This document shows positions 1 through 14,494 of a DNA stretch of 64,000 nt, piece by piece. Where the stretch lies: positions 62,001 through 126,000 of the forward strand of contig JAQFVV010006272.1 of the NCBI GenBank assembly GCA_028023455.1, read 5' to 3'. The notes under the pieces are model-generated. The model saw only the letters and a list, made by a program, of their open reading frames with translations, ran no database searches and was not told where the DNA came from. This DNA is from Epiperipatus broadwayi (lineage: Eukaryota; Onychophora; Udeonychophora; Euonychophora; Peripatidae). Both the position numbers and the translations under genes were made by a program. Every line of letters begins with the position of its first letter. Position 1 is the first letter of the stretch.

Positions 1-142
1 TATGCACATGAGAAGCTTAACAAAATGACATTCTAAAACTTGCATTAGCATTTTTCAGACATGAATAAAACTTTATAAATATTTTTAGTATAAGCAGATA
101 AACTACTGCAATAGAAATTATATTTCAAAAATCAGTATTTAA

Positions 143-1005
143 ATAATATTTTAATTTGAAAAGCACAGATAGATGAAACTGATATTAATTGAGAGACTGG
201 AAATCTCACTATACTCATATTAATGCTTATCTGACAGCCAATCAGATGTTATGATAGCTATGCAAATAATGATCAAACCATAAACACATGACAAAAAATT
301 TATGAGAAAAGGAAAGCCACCCTTTTCTCTACATTTCTTTCTATATATCTAAACCAGTTGAAAATATTTAGGTTTGAAAGCATGAAGCTTTAAATATCTT
401 CACAATTAACTCACTGAGTCAAAATTGTAAACACATAGTGTGAATTCCTATGATTTACTATGCAGTAGTTTTTAGATTATATAACCAGCAACAAAGTATG
501 TAAATAATATTTTACACTTTTCTCATAAATTCTTTGTTGTGTGTTTATGGTTTGATCATCATTCGCACAGCTATCATAACATCTGATTGGCTATCAGATA
601 TCTATCATATTGAGGGCAGTGAGATTTCCAGTCTCTCAATTTAATTTCAGTTTTATCTATCTGCACTTCTCAAATTAAAATATTATTTACATACTTTGTT
701 GCTAGTTGTATAATCTAAAGACTACTGTATAGTATATCAAAGGATTTCATGCTGTGTGTTTATAATTTAGACTCAGTGAGTAAATTGTAAAGATATTTAA
801 AACTTCACACTTTCAAACCTAAATACTTTCAACTGGCTTAGATATATAGAAAGAAAACTAGAAAAAAGGGTGGCCACCCTTTTCTCATAAATTTTTTATT
901 GTGTGTTTACAGTTTGATCATCATTTGTACATCTATTATAATATCTGATTGGTTATCAGATAAGCATTATAATGAGCACAGTGAGATTTCCAGTCTTTCA
1001 ATTTA
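143..1005. repeat. Mosaic inverted repeat X-Y-X'-Y'-X'
   Basis: A block X (about 143-330, containing GAGACTGGAAATCTCAC and GATCAAACCATAAACACA) is followed by block Y (about 331-515, containing AAGCATGAAGCTTTAAATAT). Reverse complements follow in the order X' (about 516-690), Y' (about 690-865) and X' again (about 870-1005). The segment is therefore a long palindrome with an extra inverted X in the middle. The copies differ by scattered substitutions, so it is not recent. Part of Y (the AGCATGAAGCTTT stretch) reappears at 43690-43780, so the unit is dispersed. No coding potential is visible. It is probably a foldback or MITE-type element; its superfamily is unknown. Confidence 0.8.
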
Positions 1006-1015
1006 AAAATCAATA

Positions 1016-1705
1016 TAGTAAAAAACCAAATAATGATGGAATAAGTTCATTGTAGGTAAATATCACTAAAAAGCCACCAAGATTATTTCATTGTTTTGCC
1101 AAAAAGGATCTTGCCATGAACATATTATCTAGGTTATAATCATTATTATTACCAAATACTTATATCTACAACAGTTTCTACATATAAATAAAAATAAAAA
1201 TCATTATAAGTATGTAAGTTACAGTATCCTGTTAGTATATTTAAACAAGTTTTCCTTTTTTTGTTGAAGTATCAAAAGTCTAGAATTCTATATCATTCAA
1301 TTTTATTTCATTGTTAAAAAATACAGAACCTTTTCAAGAATGACCAATATATTCCACTTAATAAAAAAATTACCTTCAAAAAAAACTGTTTTAAGTCATT
1401 TATTGAATGGAAGCATCAGTTACATATAATTACAGCCACTTATTATTATACATGCCATGCTATATAACCAATGTTTTGATAACAATAGAAAACATTACAA
1501 AAAAGGCTGCTTAGTTTATTTATTATTTATAATATAAAAAGGGGTTGTATCATTATTATTATTATCATCATTTTTCTTTCTTATGATAAAAATGAAGAAG
1601 TCACCCCTCAATAAGTTATAGTATAATAGTCTTACATATAATTTTCATATAATGTTATACAATATATTGTACCATCTTGGTAAGACCTTGAATATATATA
1701 TATGT
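1016..1705. other. Non-coding AT-rich stretch
   Basis: Nothing recognisable: no long open frame, no repeat shared with the rest of the window, only short A/T runs and a small ATT run near 1550-1570. Confidence 0.5.
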
Positions 1706-1710
1706 ATACT

Positions 1711-1800
1711 AATCACTAGATGGAGCTTACCAATAACTCTAATCAAGCTTTATTTTATAGGTTCCAAAAGAGAAAGAATTCAAATACTCTATCGGTAAGC
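1711..1800 (+). repeat. Half copy of the CACTAGATGG foldback element
   Basis: AATCACTAGATGGAGCTTAC, then a CTCTAATCAAGCTTTATTTTATA-like run (here in part) and TCTATCGGTAAGCC, matches one arm of the palindrome at 42234-42434. It lies directly after a TA tract, as does the full copy. Only one arm is readable. Confidence 0.65.
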
Positions 1801-1804
1801 CCCT

Positions 1805-3175
1805 AACTGCAGATCAATTGGTTTTATAAATTAATTATTGATATTGGCAAGTGATATCATGTATAATTTTAGTATATTATGTAAATATTTTAAAATAAAG
1901 CAATCTGTAATTTGTTTTTCATATATTCTTTAAAATCATTCATGATCTGTTTTCTTATTTTTGTAAAGTAGGATGATAAGTAAATTTTCTATGCTGAATC
2001 TTATATCATTATAGGGTTATTAATAAATGTAAAAAATGTACAATATACAGAAGAAAAAAAATCACAATTTTTATCCCATTATTTTAATTAAAGTTTGATG
2101 AGTCTGCTGGAAACTATTTATTTGCCAGATAAGTTCCTATGGATGAAGATGAAATACTGCTCCTTCGAAGAGTGGAAATCTCTTGTCTGGATCAAAAGGC
2201 AGTGATCTTCTCCAATTGCTCTCTCTTGGATTTTATTAGGCATTTTATTCAAGGCAAAAGATGTTCTTCAGGTTTCTTTTAAATGGGTGAATTAAATGTT
2301 TATGCTTTTGTGGCTTTATTGATGATGTAGTATTTCCTATGGCATGAACTGTTTAGCAAGCAACCATGGTATAAAGATATTATATATCTATTGGTTTATT
2401 GACTTTTCAAGTCTTTAATGGTGATATTTCTATATAGCAACACAGTTAATTATTGTATCTTATTATTATTACATGAATACATTTAAAGTTGCTTAATCAG
2501 TAAATAATAGAATTTTTTCTTTTAAACTATTTCTTCAAATTTATATGGTTGCTTTAAAAGTTCAGCTTTTGATAATTCTGAATACTAATTATATATGTAT
2601 ATATGTATATCCATCTTTGTATTTGAATTTCCTTTTAAGTAGAAAAAAAATTATTTATCTTCGAAGGCAGAAGACAATATAACAATTCATATCACTTTTA
2701 GATTACGCGTAGTTTTTTTTTTAAATATATGAACCTTGTCATTTCCCATTGTTGAGCAGACATAATATATATAATGGGGATTAAAACAAACATTTGTGAA
2801 CATTTTCAATTTCATTTCTACAGTTGGTTGCTATGTGATTAGATTTAAATTTGGTCATTGTTTCCTGAGGTTTATGTACATGTTTTTGGTATAGTTTTCC
2901 CCAATTAGTGACTCATAACACATGTTTTATTTCAATGTTAGTATACATATGTGTTTTCCCTAGTTGTTTAATGTTTTTATTATTCCTTTAAAAATAAAAA
3001 GATGTTTATTGTTTATATATATTGGAAAGGAAAAATGCTAATATTGATAAATTGTTTAGCAATTTATTGGTTAAGAAAATATTTTTAAATGGCTCCAATT
3101 GGCAGAGTGTCCTAAACATTGGATGGTGTATCAGGGTTGTAACACATCATTACAATATATAAAAAATGAAGAGCA
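1805..3175. other. Non-coding stretch
   Basis: No gene or shared repeat recognised. The part at about 2090-2290 is less AT-rich than its surroundings, but all six frames are broken by stops and I could not assign it. Confidence 0.4.
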
Positions 3176-3177
3176 TG

Positions 3178-3326
3178 TTAATAAGCTCTAAACAAGCTTT
3201 TTTTTAATTTTTTTTATGATAAATGCTACTCTAAGAGAAGGCATTCAAATCATCTTTATCTAATTTTAAATATTTGTAAATGCAAGCTATATATAAGTCA
3301 TGTGACATTTGACTTTTTATTATTAC
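3178..3326 (+). repeat. Decayed copy of the CACTAGATGG foldback family
   Basis: ATAAGCTCTAAACAAGCTTT at 3181 matches the arm of the 42234-42434 palindrome. GTCATGTGACATTTGACTTT near 3298 matches the segment found at 41776-41838 and again at 42158-42220. The order of the two segments differs from the 42-kb locus. Confidence 0.5.
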
Positions 3327-3370
3327 CATATATATATATATATATGTATATGTGTGTGTGGGGGGGGGGT
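3327..3370. repeat. Compound microsatellite (TA)n(TG)n(G)10
   Basis: A TA run changes into TG repeats and then a run of ten G, the only long G run in the window. Confidence 0.95.
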
Positions 3371-3842
3371 GTATCTACATAAATTCTTTGCTTATGGATT
3401 ATTGATGCACTAAAGGACAACATGAGAACAGTTTCAACAAAGTAGAAAATTTAATAGCTGAAATGTTAGTAAAATTTGACCATGAAAAAGTAATATCTGA
3501 CTGAATGTTGTGTTTTATTATGTGGGTCAGTAAAGCCAGAATTTATAAGGATATTTATAATTATAACTCAAATATGATAATAATCCTTTAAAAAAATTAG
3601 TAAGAATCATTCTTAATAAATAAACTTCAAATACTACACTCTTTTCTTATTGGATTACTGTACTTTAAAAAAAAATATTCAATTCTCTTAATGGATTTTT
3701 GGAACTTAATAAAAAAAACATAAAGAGCAGTAGAACATTTGAGGATAAACAGTAATCATTATTTACAGGTTCTTTGATTTACTCATAATATTTATTTATT
3801 TGATTTAATATTACTATTATTTTTAAAAGTTAATTAACATAT

Positions 3843-5957
3843 TGTAACGATATATAAATATGTCGTTACATTAATTTAAAATAAAAACTTAAAAGTTCGC
3901 AAATAAAAGTAAAAAACTAAACGCTAAAATTAAAAATGTTTGTTATACGTATATACATTCGCACAGATGCTAAACTTTAAAAATATTTTTTTTAATAAAT
4001 AAAAAAAGGTATTTGAATGTATTTTTTATAAAAAAAGATTTATAAAAGTATTTTAATAAAAAAATAATGTAAGTTAAAATAAAAACAGGTATTAATTAAT
4101 TCCTGTAATCTATAAATGGAAATGATTGTTTATTAATTATCTAAAAGCTGTTTAATTAAAAAGTCAGATGAAAAATTAGATAAGAGAAGAAAGGGATTTT
4201 AGCTTGACCAATGGAAGCCAAATAAAGGCCCGGACCATAACGAAAAAACAAAACAGTGACGTTTTTGTTCATGGAATCCATAGGAGGACTATAAAAAGAA
4301 AAAAATATTGAGTTCCAGCAAGAGAGTTTTTCCAACTTGATTTGATGACAACGGTAAGATGCACTTGCCGTTCTCTCTCATTTTTTTTTGTTTTAAAAAA
4401 AAAATAAAATGAAAAGACTGTGATACCAGAATGGAACCAGCTAATGCTACCTCCAGAACATTTTCTTCCAATGGAGACACCATGGGAATTGCCAATGGGA
4501 ACATGGACTATATGAAATGAACAATTATTAAAATCAATTAAGAACTTTCGTCAAGTTTTATAAATTGATAAACAAGCCAACTTAAAAGTTAAAACGGACT
4601 CTTATCTGACTTTTGTAAGTTTTTAAATCAAATTAATAATGTTTAATTTTATATGTTTTCCGATTGATAAACATCTTTTCCATTATTTTTTTTTCTTATT
4701 GTAAAGATTATTTAAATGCATGAAATTTAAGTTGTTTATAGATGCTTGCATGGATTCGTTTGTGGTTAATTATATTTTGGTTTTCATATTTGATAAAAAT
4801 ATATAGACATTCGATAAATAATGATACCTTACGGTGAGTATCTAAAATGTATTTATTCGGATGTCTTTTAAGTTATTGGTGACAACGCAAGTATCTTATG
4901 GTGAATACTATTGGGTTACTTATAAGTTTCCCTCTGCGATTGTCGGTATCAATAATTTTGTATTTTGATCGTTTATGTTTATTTTGAAATGTTTTTGACC
5001 GTGAAATCTATGTAATCGATCTATACCCAACATTTTTAAACTCATTTGTGCGAACGTATCTAAATGTTAAACTTAAGTCGGGCGTGAATAGCTATATAGA
5101 TTTGTAAAGTTATATTAGGGGAGGGTAATCTTAGGTTATTTGTGTCGTTGTTGAATTGGGTCAATGGATTGGATATATTTGTGTAATTAGTAGATGTAGT
5201 ATGAGTTTCGCTACATGCAGAATCGCTGTATACACCGCACCAACCCTTTGCCTATGGATGGGATTGTAAGTCGGCAAAAGGGATCGCGGTCCCTTCCTAT
5301 GGAGTTTTTATTTTATTGTTCTTCTTGCTATACAGACGTCATATTCCTGTATTAGACAAGAGTCAATGTTTTCTTAGACTATATTGTTCAGAGGTCCATT
5401 CCTGACAGTATAGTATCTTTGTGCTGTTGTATTTTCATGCTACATTGAATACATAAATGTATCGGATGGATTGATGCCAGTTTGACTGCGAATTTTAGCC
5501 TAGGGTTAAATAGGGATAGAATGTTTTATTTTCAAATGCAGATCTATGTAGTCTATTCATACTTGACAATCTAAATAAAAAAAAAAAATTAAAATCATTG
5601 AAATTTATATAAATGTAAAATTAAAGAGTAATAAGAATATAAAAATCTAAAAATGTTAAACCTATTCCTCGAGTTTAGAATGACTTTATATGTGCGTAAA
5701 TAAATATTTTATGTGTTAATTTCTGGCAGTGGCTTTTATTCTTTTATATTTAAGATATAAAATTAAGTTACATTTTATTATCTCTGCTACTCACTGAGCT
5801 AGTGACTTGGGCTAACGACCGGAATCAAAATTTAAGAAAACAATTTTTTTTTTGACTTACGTATCTGCCTACTTTATAAATTTTTCTAGGTTCAAATGCC
5901 TAGATGGCGCCTTTGTAGTGCAGTTTACGTAAGTCTAGCTTTCTCCGGATCGTTACA
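3843..5957 (+). mobile_element. LTR-like element, copy 1 (TG...CA ends)
   Basis: The element starts TGTAACGA and ends TCGTTACA (5950-5957), flanked by ATAT on both sides, which could be a 4-bp target duplication. Its first 28 bases form a hairpin with arms TGTAACGA/TCGTTACA. A TATA-like box (ACTATAAAAAG) lies near 4289-4299. Order of internal blocks: start region, block B (4738-5065), block A (5066-5572), block C (5640-5957). Block C has a tRNA box-B-like GGTTCAAATGCC near 5890. The copy at 50948-53155 is the same family on the other strand, with A and B swapped. No protein-coding constraint is visible. Size, ends, duplication and TATA box suggest a solo LTR of a large retrotransposon; a non-autonomous element is the alternative. 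Confidence 0.55.
4289..4299 (+). promoter_or_regulatory. TATA-like box inside LTR-like copy 1
   Basis: ACTATAAAAAG lies about 450 bases inside the element, after a less AT-rich stretch (CCCGGACC, GTGACGTT). It is placed where an LTR promoter would be. There is no direct evidence of transcription. Confidence 0.3.
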
Positions 5958-6298
5958 ATATGTTCATGTGTTAGTCAATATTTGAATGGGCACTTAACCA
6001 AAAGAAAATCATAATAATTCTAAATTTAATAGTTAGTAACCAAAATAGATTTACTCATTAATTTGTTTTGTTTTATTCTTTGAATGCTCAGTAGGTTAAC
6101 TAGAACTAGTTTGAATTTGATCATATAATTTTATATTGCTCATTTGAAATTAATATATAAATGATATTTTCTTTTGGTTTTGGAAAAAATATGTTTGTTT
6201 CTTTTGGCTAGCATCACTTTAATAGTTCAAACAAATACAAACTTATATAATATTCTTGAATTTAAATTCTTGTAATATATTCATTAATTTTCTATTAG
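5958..6298. other. Non-coding stretch
   Basis: Nothing recognised between the LTR-like element and the D repeat. Confidence 0.4.
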
Positions 6299-6420
6299 CG
6301 TAAGCTTGTGGTTAAGACATGTAGAGGTCCCTAATATCGCATTTATACACACATATTCTTGAGGTTAGAACCTTAGTAAATATTAATTACATACTTTTGT
6401 AAATAAATTATTATTATTAC
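6299..6420 (-). repeat. Repeat family D, copy 1
   Basis: The reverse complement carries AGTAATATTTACT-like sequence, then AGGGACCTCTACA and TAAGCTTACGC-like sequence. It matches 43528-43645, 43868-44010 and 61592-61690. Followed by an ATT microsatellite (about 6405-6436). Confidence 0.65.
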
Positions 6421-6439
6421 TATTATTATTATTATATTA

Positions 6440-8210
6440 TTCATTAAATTCGAATTCTGAATTTCATTTTAATTAATAAATATAAGGTATAGCAATTACA
6501 ATTTATATTTTTATTAGAAACATGGATACACAAGGTCTAATTAATAAGTAACATAAACTTTATCATTATACTAGTGCTCAATAATCATTGAAAGTGAATC
6601 TAATATTTTCGTGAACACTCACTAGTATCAAAAGTAATAATAAATTCTTGTAATAAAATTTTATATAATCGTTGAGCTTATTATCTTCATAAATTTAAAT
6701 ATAATACAAACCTACCACATATTAACAGAAGGGTTATTTACGAATGAATACCCAGGTAATTTACTAATAAATTTTAAATGTTATTCCAACTAAATTCGAG
6801 TTATTTTATTAATAAAAGCTTGCTAAATCTTCGTTCATTTTATTATATTAGATTTGATTTATTAACTAATATAGCATTAGTAATTTTAACTTGCATAATT
6901 ATTTTATTACATATTTATATTATTTAATTCGTATTATTTTAAATTTCAACTTTACAATTTACAAATCGTTAATAAAAGCTTGCATTTTTCTTTTCTCAAT
7001 TGTATTGGTATAAATTTGATGTTTAAAGCTATGGCATACCAATAATATCTTTTATTTCTTTTGTTTCATTTTTTTAAAGAGTTACAGATTTTAGCCCCCT
7101 CAATTTGAGCTTTTGAATAGTCTCTTCCTCTTGCTTATTTTATGCCATTATAATATATATGATTTTTATGGGACATAATTATTCAAGTGTGATATAGATA
7201 CATTCTTTTTTTTTTAATCTGATCACTTTTTTCTTCATTTTAGCATGTAAAAATATAATATAACTTATACTAGACATCAAACTGAAAGAAATAAATACGA
7301 TTATCAGATTTAGGTTTTATACTTTAAGAATACATACATACGCATACTTACATTTTTTAGGTCATTATAATAACGACAATTGATTCAGAACTTAATGTAC
7401 ACATATATTTCCAAAGACATTACTCGTATATTCGCTTGTTATTTATTTATTTATTTTTCTTGGTTTTAAATAAACTTTATTATATTATTTTAAATTTAAA
7501 GTCATATTTTTTTTCCATTAATGATTCATTGGTGCATAATAGATTAATTGCCTCATGTGTATTTGAACCCTGAGAAATTATTGTTGACTATGAAAATTTA
7601 GCAGATAGGAGTATTATTATGTGTAAGAAGAATTTTGTGCATTACCTCTCAATTCTCACACATATAGCTCAAAGGGCATACTAAGAAAGCACCATATTAG
7701 TGCTAACATAAAGAGGTACATTAACTTATATATTGCAGGTATATGCAATTTATTACAGTAAGGTTATGAAGAAACATACAAATATTTTGGTTAAATGTCA
7801 ACTCAGATATCTCTAGATAAAGTAAATATCTGGATATAATAAAATTCCCTTTACTCCACATAGCATTGATGTTTGTGTTCTTATACAATTGGTGCATTGA
7901 TAATCCTTTTCTCTACAAAGTTCTCATTGCTCTTTCTTTTGTAACAAACTTACAATCACACTTTTGAATCCCAATCCATGGATATTGATAAAACATTTTA
8001 ATTTACAATTTACCTGGCCCAATTTATGGACCCTTTACAAGGCTGCCTATTTTTGATATTTACAATATATATTACTTTTTCTAAACTTTGTTAATTATAT
8101 GCAATAGATTTTGCATATATATGTTGATGCATTTTACTAAGAGTGTAATTTTTCTTACTATGAGACTTCTGATTTTTCATTCAGCTTAATACATTTCAGT
8201 GCTGTGCTTC

Positions 8211-8212
<2 letters not shown>
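6440..8212. other. Non-coding AT-rich stretch
   Basis: No gene, RNA or shared repeat recognised. Open frames are short and match chance in this base composition. Confidence 0.4.

Positions 8213-8213
<1 letters not shown>

Positions 8214-8279
<66 letters not shown>
8214..8279. repeat. (TA)n microsatellite
   Basis: About 33 uninterrupted TA units. Confidence 0.98.
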
Positions 8280-8282
<3 letters not shown>

Positions 8283-8426
8283 TGATGTTAAAAAAGTTTT
8301 AAAGAAGGTAGAAGATAACTAAAAACATTTTCTTTTTTGAAGTAAGGCAATAAATTAAAAGCCTATTAAAAAATAAAAATGTTAAAATACCTTTAATTTG
8401 GTTTTTCTATTGAAATATTAATATAA

Positions 8427-8760
8427 TATATAAGGGATTCGAACTCAGACTTTCACACAACCATCAACTCTTCATGACATTTCATATTGCTGACCCATCT
8501 TATCACACACATGTTGAAAAGATAAATAATCACCAATATATATATTTCATGCTAAACCAAAAATCATCAGTTGGTCCAGATTATCTCCACACATATATAA
8601 AATCAGTGATCAGCTTTATATTAAGATAGCCAATCTTCATACTTTAATGGACCACAACTCTTCAGCTTTCATTGAAAATCTGATGATGAGAACATTTATT
8701 AAAGTCCACATTAGTGCCAAGGTTGTCACACTACCCATAATGACATTTAGTCATTCTGTA
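8427..8760 (-). repeat. Foldback family A, single arm
   Basis: The plus strand reads GGGATTCGAACTCAGACTTT, then TGTTGAAAAGATAAATAATC, CATCAGTTGGTCCAGATTAT and TTATATTAAGATAGCCAATC. These blocks recur in the same order at 8888-9250, 27411-27760, 45520-45680 and 56695-56866, and inverted in partner arms. The outer end carries a tRNA box-B-like motif (GGTTCGAATCC type) when read on the minus strand. Confidence 0.8.
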
Positions 8761-8887
8761 CCCTCATGTAGTGGAGAATAATCCATTTTACACAAATATG
8801 CGAGGATAGGCAAATCTTTATTGCACTATGTTTCAATATGTAATTTAATACACTGTACAGGCTTACACCCACCTGCACATATATAAT

Positions 8888-9446
8888 GTAATATATAGGC
8901 GATTCAAACTCAGACTTTCACATGATCCTAAACTTTCCATGCCATCTCATAGTGCTGACCCACCTGATCACACACATGTTGAAAAGATAAATAATCACCA
9001 ATATATGTATTTCATCCTAAACTAGCAATCATCAGTTGGTCCAGATTATTGTTTCCACTCATATATACAATCAGTGCTCAGCTTTATATTAAGATAGTCA
9101 ATCTTCATACTTTAATGGGCAGGTTTCAAACTACTCCAATTCATAACTTTTCAGCCATCCAATTTATTGAAAATCTGATGATGGAATATTCAAAGCCCAC
9201 ATTACTGCCTAGGTTGGTGGATGATTACCTTGTTGTTAATATTATTATTGCCTATATTTAAATTACCCATAATATCAAATTAGACCAAAGTTATTGGGCA
9301 AGTATAATATTTGAATAAATAATATTGAATAATAAAAAATATTATTAACAAGTTCAGTCCAGCTTCAAAGTGTATCAGTAGTATGAAATAACATGGATGG
9401 AGGAGGGTCATGTAAAAGTCTGGGTTCAAACCCCTATATATTACGT
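8888..9446. repeat. Foldback family A, left arm plus remnant of right arm
   Basis: 8888-9250 repeats the 8427-8760 arm in the same orientation. 9366-9446 is the inverted outer end (GTCATGTAAAAGTCTGGGTT then CAAACCCC). The locus is therefore a foldback whose right arm has lost its inner part. The outer end on the plus strand has GGTTCAAACCCC, close to a tRNA box B. Confidence 0.7.
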
Positions 9447-9449
9447 ATA

Positions 9450-9900
9450 GAAGGGCAGGTATAAAAAATATTGTACTGTAAAAAAATCGTATTTTAATGT
9501 CATTATAATAAATAAAAATTTCTAACACTGAAGATCAAAACAAACATGTTTTCTAGTAGTTCAATCGAATTATTTGTCATTTTTAGTGATCTAAATATGG
9601 AAAGGTTTTCAAAAACAATTTATCTTTGCTTTTTGACTTCATTTTTGCCAAAAATATTTATCGATAGCCACAAGAATTAATAAGAAAAATATTGTTAGCT
9701 GTTTTAATTTTTTTTTATTGAATGGTTAAACAAATTCTAGAATATGTTTCGTTTGGAATCTGACTTATTTTTATTTATATTGTAAGACAACAATTTACTT
9801 TTAAATGAACAAATTGATTTTTGCAGAACTAATTGTTTTCTTGAATTATAGAATTGAAATCAAGTTATATGAGATGATAGTAAAAAATATTATATCCTTG

Positions 9901-9962
<62 letters not shown>

Positions 9963-12900
9963 TATCCTTTAGCAAAATATTAAAAACAATGGCAGTTAAA
10001 TTAAAATTTAGTATCTGCTCTTTATAGATAGACAATTTTTAATCTTGAATTGTGTACCATAAGTATAAAAAAATAAAACATATTATAAGTAAAGGATCCA
10101 TAGAATGATTTATTGTAGAAAGAGTATTTATTACCCAATAAATATCAAAGATAATTAGTTGTCCTAATCTATTTATAAAACAATGTTTTTTGATTGCTCC
10201 TTCTTAAAGAGTTGGCTCTGAAGTGAGGTTTGAAAACTATTACTATTATATTGATACTAAATATGTTTTTTTAATTAATTATATATCAATTTTGTGCCTT
10301 ATTAATATTTTTGTAGTTATCGCCATTCCAATTTTAGAATTAAAACTTCTGTTCAACGGCAACTTTATTCTGGCATTGAAATCAAGCTTTGTGTCAATTG
10401 GCAATGTGATACAATGTTAAAGTGAAAATTTTGATAAAAATTCTTGTTGTACTCCAGTTAGAAAAAAATTAGAATATATCCAATTTTTAAGTTTGATTAC
10501 GCAGTGAACTCAACTTATCATTTTTAATAGAGATCCGGACGAAGTGATCATATTTTTGGGTCTTACTAGCATCAACATAATAATGTATTCTAAATTAATT
10601 ATTTTTATTTAAATGCTTAAAATAGTTACTTTAACTTGAGATTTTTAAGTTTTGTTTTTATAACTCCCTCAACAATTTTGTATGTTTTGTTTATTTGTTT
10701 GTTTTTCCGACAAGAATTTTCCTTTATATAAACTTAATGAAAGGTTGTAAATTTAGGAAACTTAAAAAAATACATTATTTTGCACTTTTGTAAAAATTCT
10801 CAAGTGATAAAACTTAAAGCAAATAGACAAACTAAAATAAAACATTTTACAGAGAAAACCATAAAAGTAAACGGAAATGAAACAATTTTAAATTTTCTAG
10901 TATTGAAATAGAACAATGCTGTTTTATAATATAAAGATGAATAAAAAGAATTAAAAAAAACATTGATTGATCAAGAATAATAATAAAAATAATATTTTCA
11001 TTGATAATAAAAATGAAATATTTTTATTCTTATATATATAAAACTTCAAAATTGATTTTAATTTAAAAATATAAAAGAAAAAGAGTAATTATTTTGTTTC
11101 AGTGAGTAACATTAATAAAACATTATTATTTTTATATTCTTTTAATTAAAATATATATGTATACTGAAAAAGATACAAAAATCTCAAGCAAGCAACAAAA
11201 AATATAAAATAATGTAGTAAATTTGATGTACAAAAATAATAATATTTAAAAATCTTTATCTCAAATTTAAACCAAGTTTCTGGTCTTATTCGAAGTCCAA
11301 ATGGAAAAAATATTTGTAAGCAAAATGAACTCACATTATTACATTTCAAATAGTCGATTGAAAAATTTTACTCCCTCCCCAAACTGTAAATAGCCTAGTA
11401 TAAATAAATGTAATAAAGAATAAATATATGAACTTAAAACTTAGAATACAGTATATAAGAAATGGGCATAAGTAAAAAAACTATGAATTTAATAAACTTA
11501 AATAAGAATGAATGAAATGACAATGGACAAAGGGACCTTATTATGTGAAAATGTCAAAAGATATTTTGTGTCATAATTTATTAATATATGCATACACATT
11601 TGCTATATTTTTGGCCCAAAGACAAGTCAAATAACATACTATCAGGGCTAATGTATCATCATCATCAAAGATTGCCTTCATCACGCCCTAAATATTTTAC
11701 ACAATTTATTCTACTATGTTAATAGTTCTAATAAATAATAATATTAGAATAAAGAGGGTTAAATTATGAATATGTATTTTTGTGTGTGTGGAATCTTTTT
11801 CACTAAATAGCATCTTTATAATTTCATTATTTATTTAGATATTCGCTTGGGTATGAATGTATCTTTTGTACTACTCCATCTATATATTTGCTTATTATGA
11901 AAATTAAAAAAATAATGGAATTTCTACTATATTGCACTAGCCATTAACTGCACAGTAATGGTCATTCAAGAATGTTGAAGAGAGATTTTAGAGCAAAAAA
12001 ACGGAAATTATTTATTTTAATTTAAAGATAAAATTAAATATATAAGTTTAATTTTTTTTTTCATGTATGTAATTAATATATTTTGTCCATTGAAATTCAG
12101 AATAATGTGTGAGGTGAATTAATGACAAATAAAATGTCAGATTTAGACCTAAATATTTTGTGAATAAATAAATATTTTTTATGCAAATTATTTAATCCAA
12201 GGAGAATTATTGTTCAATAGAGACTTATAATAGCCACTGGTAGGAAAGTAGTCTTCAGAACTGGAAAGTAATTTAGCACAATTTTTAAAGCAGCCTAATC
12301 GTTTAAGATTTTTAATCATCTTTCTAATTTCTTTGATAATACATTTTATATCTGAACAAAATGTTGCTGTTGGTAAAATTTATTTTATGGCTTATCAAAA
12401 AAAAAGTATGCTGAAAATGTTATATTATGTCACCTCATTAGGATGTTTATTTTTCTACAGTTGGATGATGAATATTCATACTCAACTAAGAAATATTGCA
12501 AACACTCTGAAATATTTCATTTATCCCTTAAATCTCTACATGGATTAAATCATTAAATTTATATAAAATGTGGATAATTTTTTGATTAATATATATCTCA
12601 TTCTACTTGTAATTTCTTTTATCTAAGACATAAAAACTAGTGCAATAAAAACTTTTATGTCTTATGTAAAAAATTACTGACAAAATACAATTATATTATG
12701 ATGCTATAAAAATTAGCTCTGCTTTAACTAAGGATCTGGTCTCAAAAAAATGTGGGGTTTTTAGTGAGGTTTGCAATTTTCTTATATGAGTATATTTAAT
12801 TGTCACATCTGTAATTTAAGCATCTACCCTATCCCCTCCTCCAAACATAAAAGCTTTTTTATTTTACTTAAATACTATAATTGACTATTTACTGGTACTT

Positions 12901-13060
12901 AAATTTAATTTAACTAGCACTTATATTTTTGGTATATATCTTTTAATTTAATTTTGTAAACATTTGTCAATGAAAGGAACTAATACCTGGCAACATTAAA
13001 ACATTCAATAGATTATTGTACATAACCACTTAAGAAGTACACTGGAGAGAATTTAATAAT
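9450..13060. other. Non-coding AT-rich stretch
   Basis: Only a long (TA)n run at 9903-9960 stands out. Open frames here (for example 10223-10420 plus and 11146-11349 minus) are low-complexity F/I/L/Y-rich translations with no recognisable domain. Confidence 0.4.
9903..9960. repeat. (TA)n microsatellite
   Basis: Uninterrupted TA run. Confidence 0.98.
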
Positions 13061-14205
<1,145 letters not shown>

Positions 14206-14208
14206 TTT

Positions 14209-14489
14209 CTTTTATTATGATTTTTGTCTTCATCAAGGATCTTAATGATTTTAGATCGAAATTAAAAGTAAACTCACTTCTTTTTTCATAAACAAACAAA
14301 AAAAAACAAATGCTGTTATTGACGCCTTATTTCTTTTCGGCTTCTTACATAGGTGAATCAAGATATTGTAGTCTTGAGAAAAGGTTAAAAGATCATCAAC
14401 TGTTATGGATCATAAAAAAACATCTGAGTTTACTTTCAATTTTAATCTGAAAAATACCATGACTCTTGTGAGGAGAGAAATCATAACAA
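14209..14489. repeat. Inverted repeat with about 67-bp arms
   Basis: The left arm (14209-14276, ending AAAAGTAAACTCA) is the imperfect reverse complement of the right arm (14425-14489, starting TGAGTTTACTTTCAATTTTA). The loop is about 150 bases. It could be an old MITE; no other copy was seen in the window. Confidence 0.55.
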
Positions 14490-14494
14490 AAAAA

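Noticed and set aside
2090-2290. Less AT-rich patch suggesting an exon
   Set aside because: All frames contain stops within short distance and no motif or clear splice pattern is visible.
4289-4504. 71-codon frame on the minus strand in LTR-like copy 1
   Set aside because: It overlaps the TATA-bearing region, ends in a poly-Phe run from A/T repeats, and has no recognisable domain.
9049-9261. 70-codon frame at 9.05 kb
   Set aside because: It lies inside foldback family A and is not kept open in the other copies.
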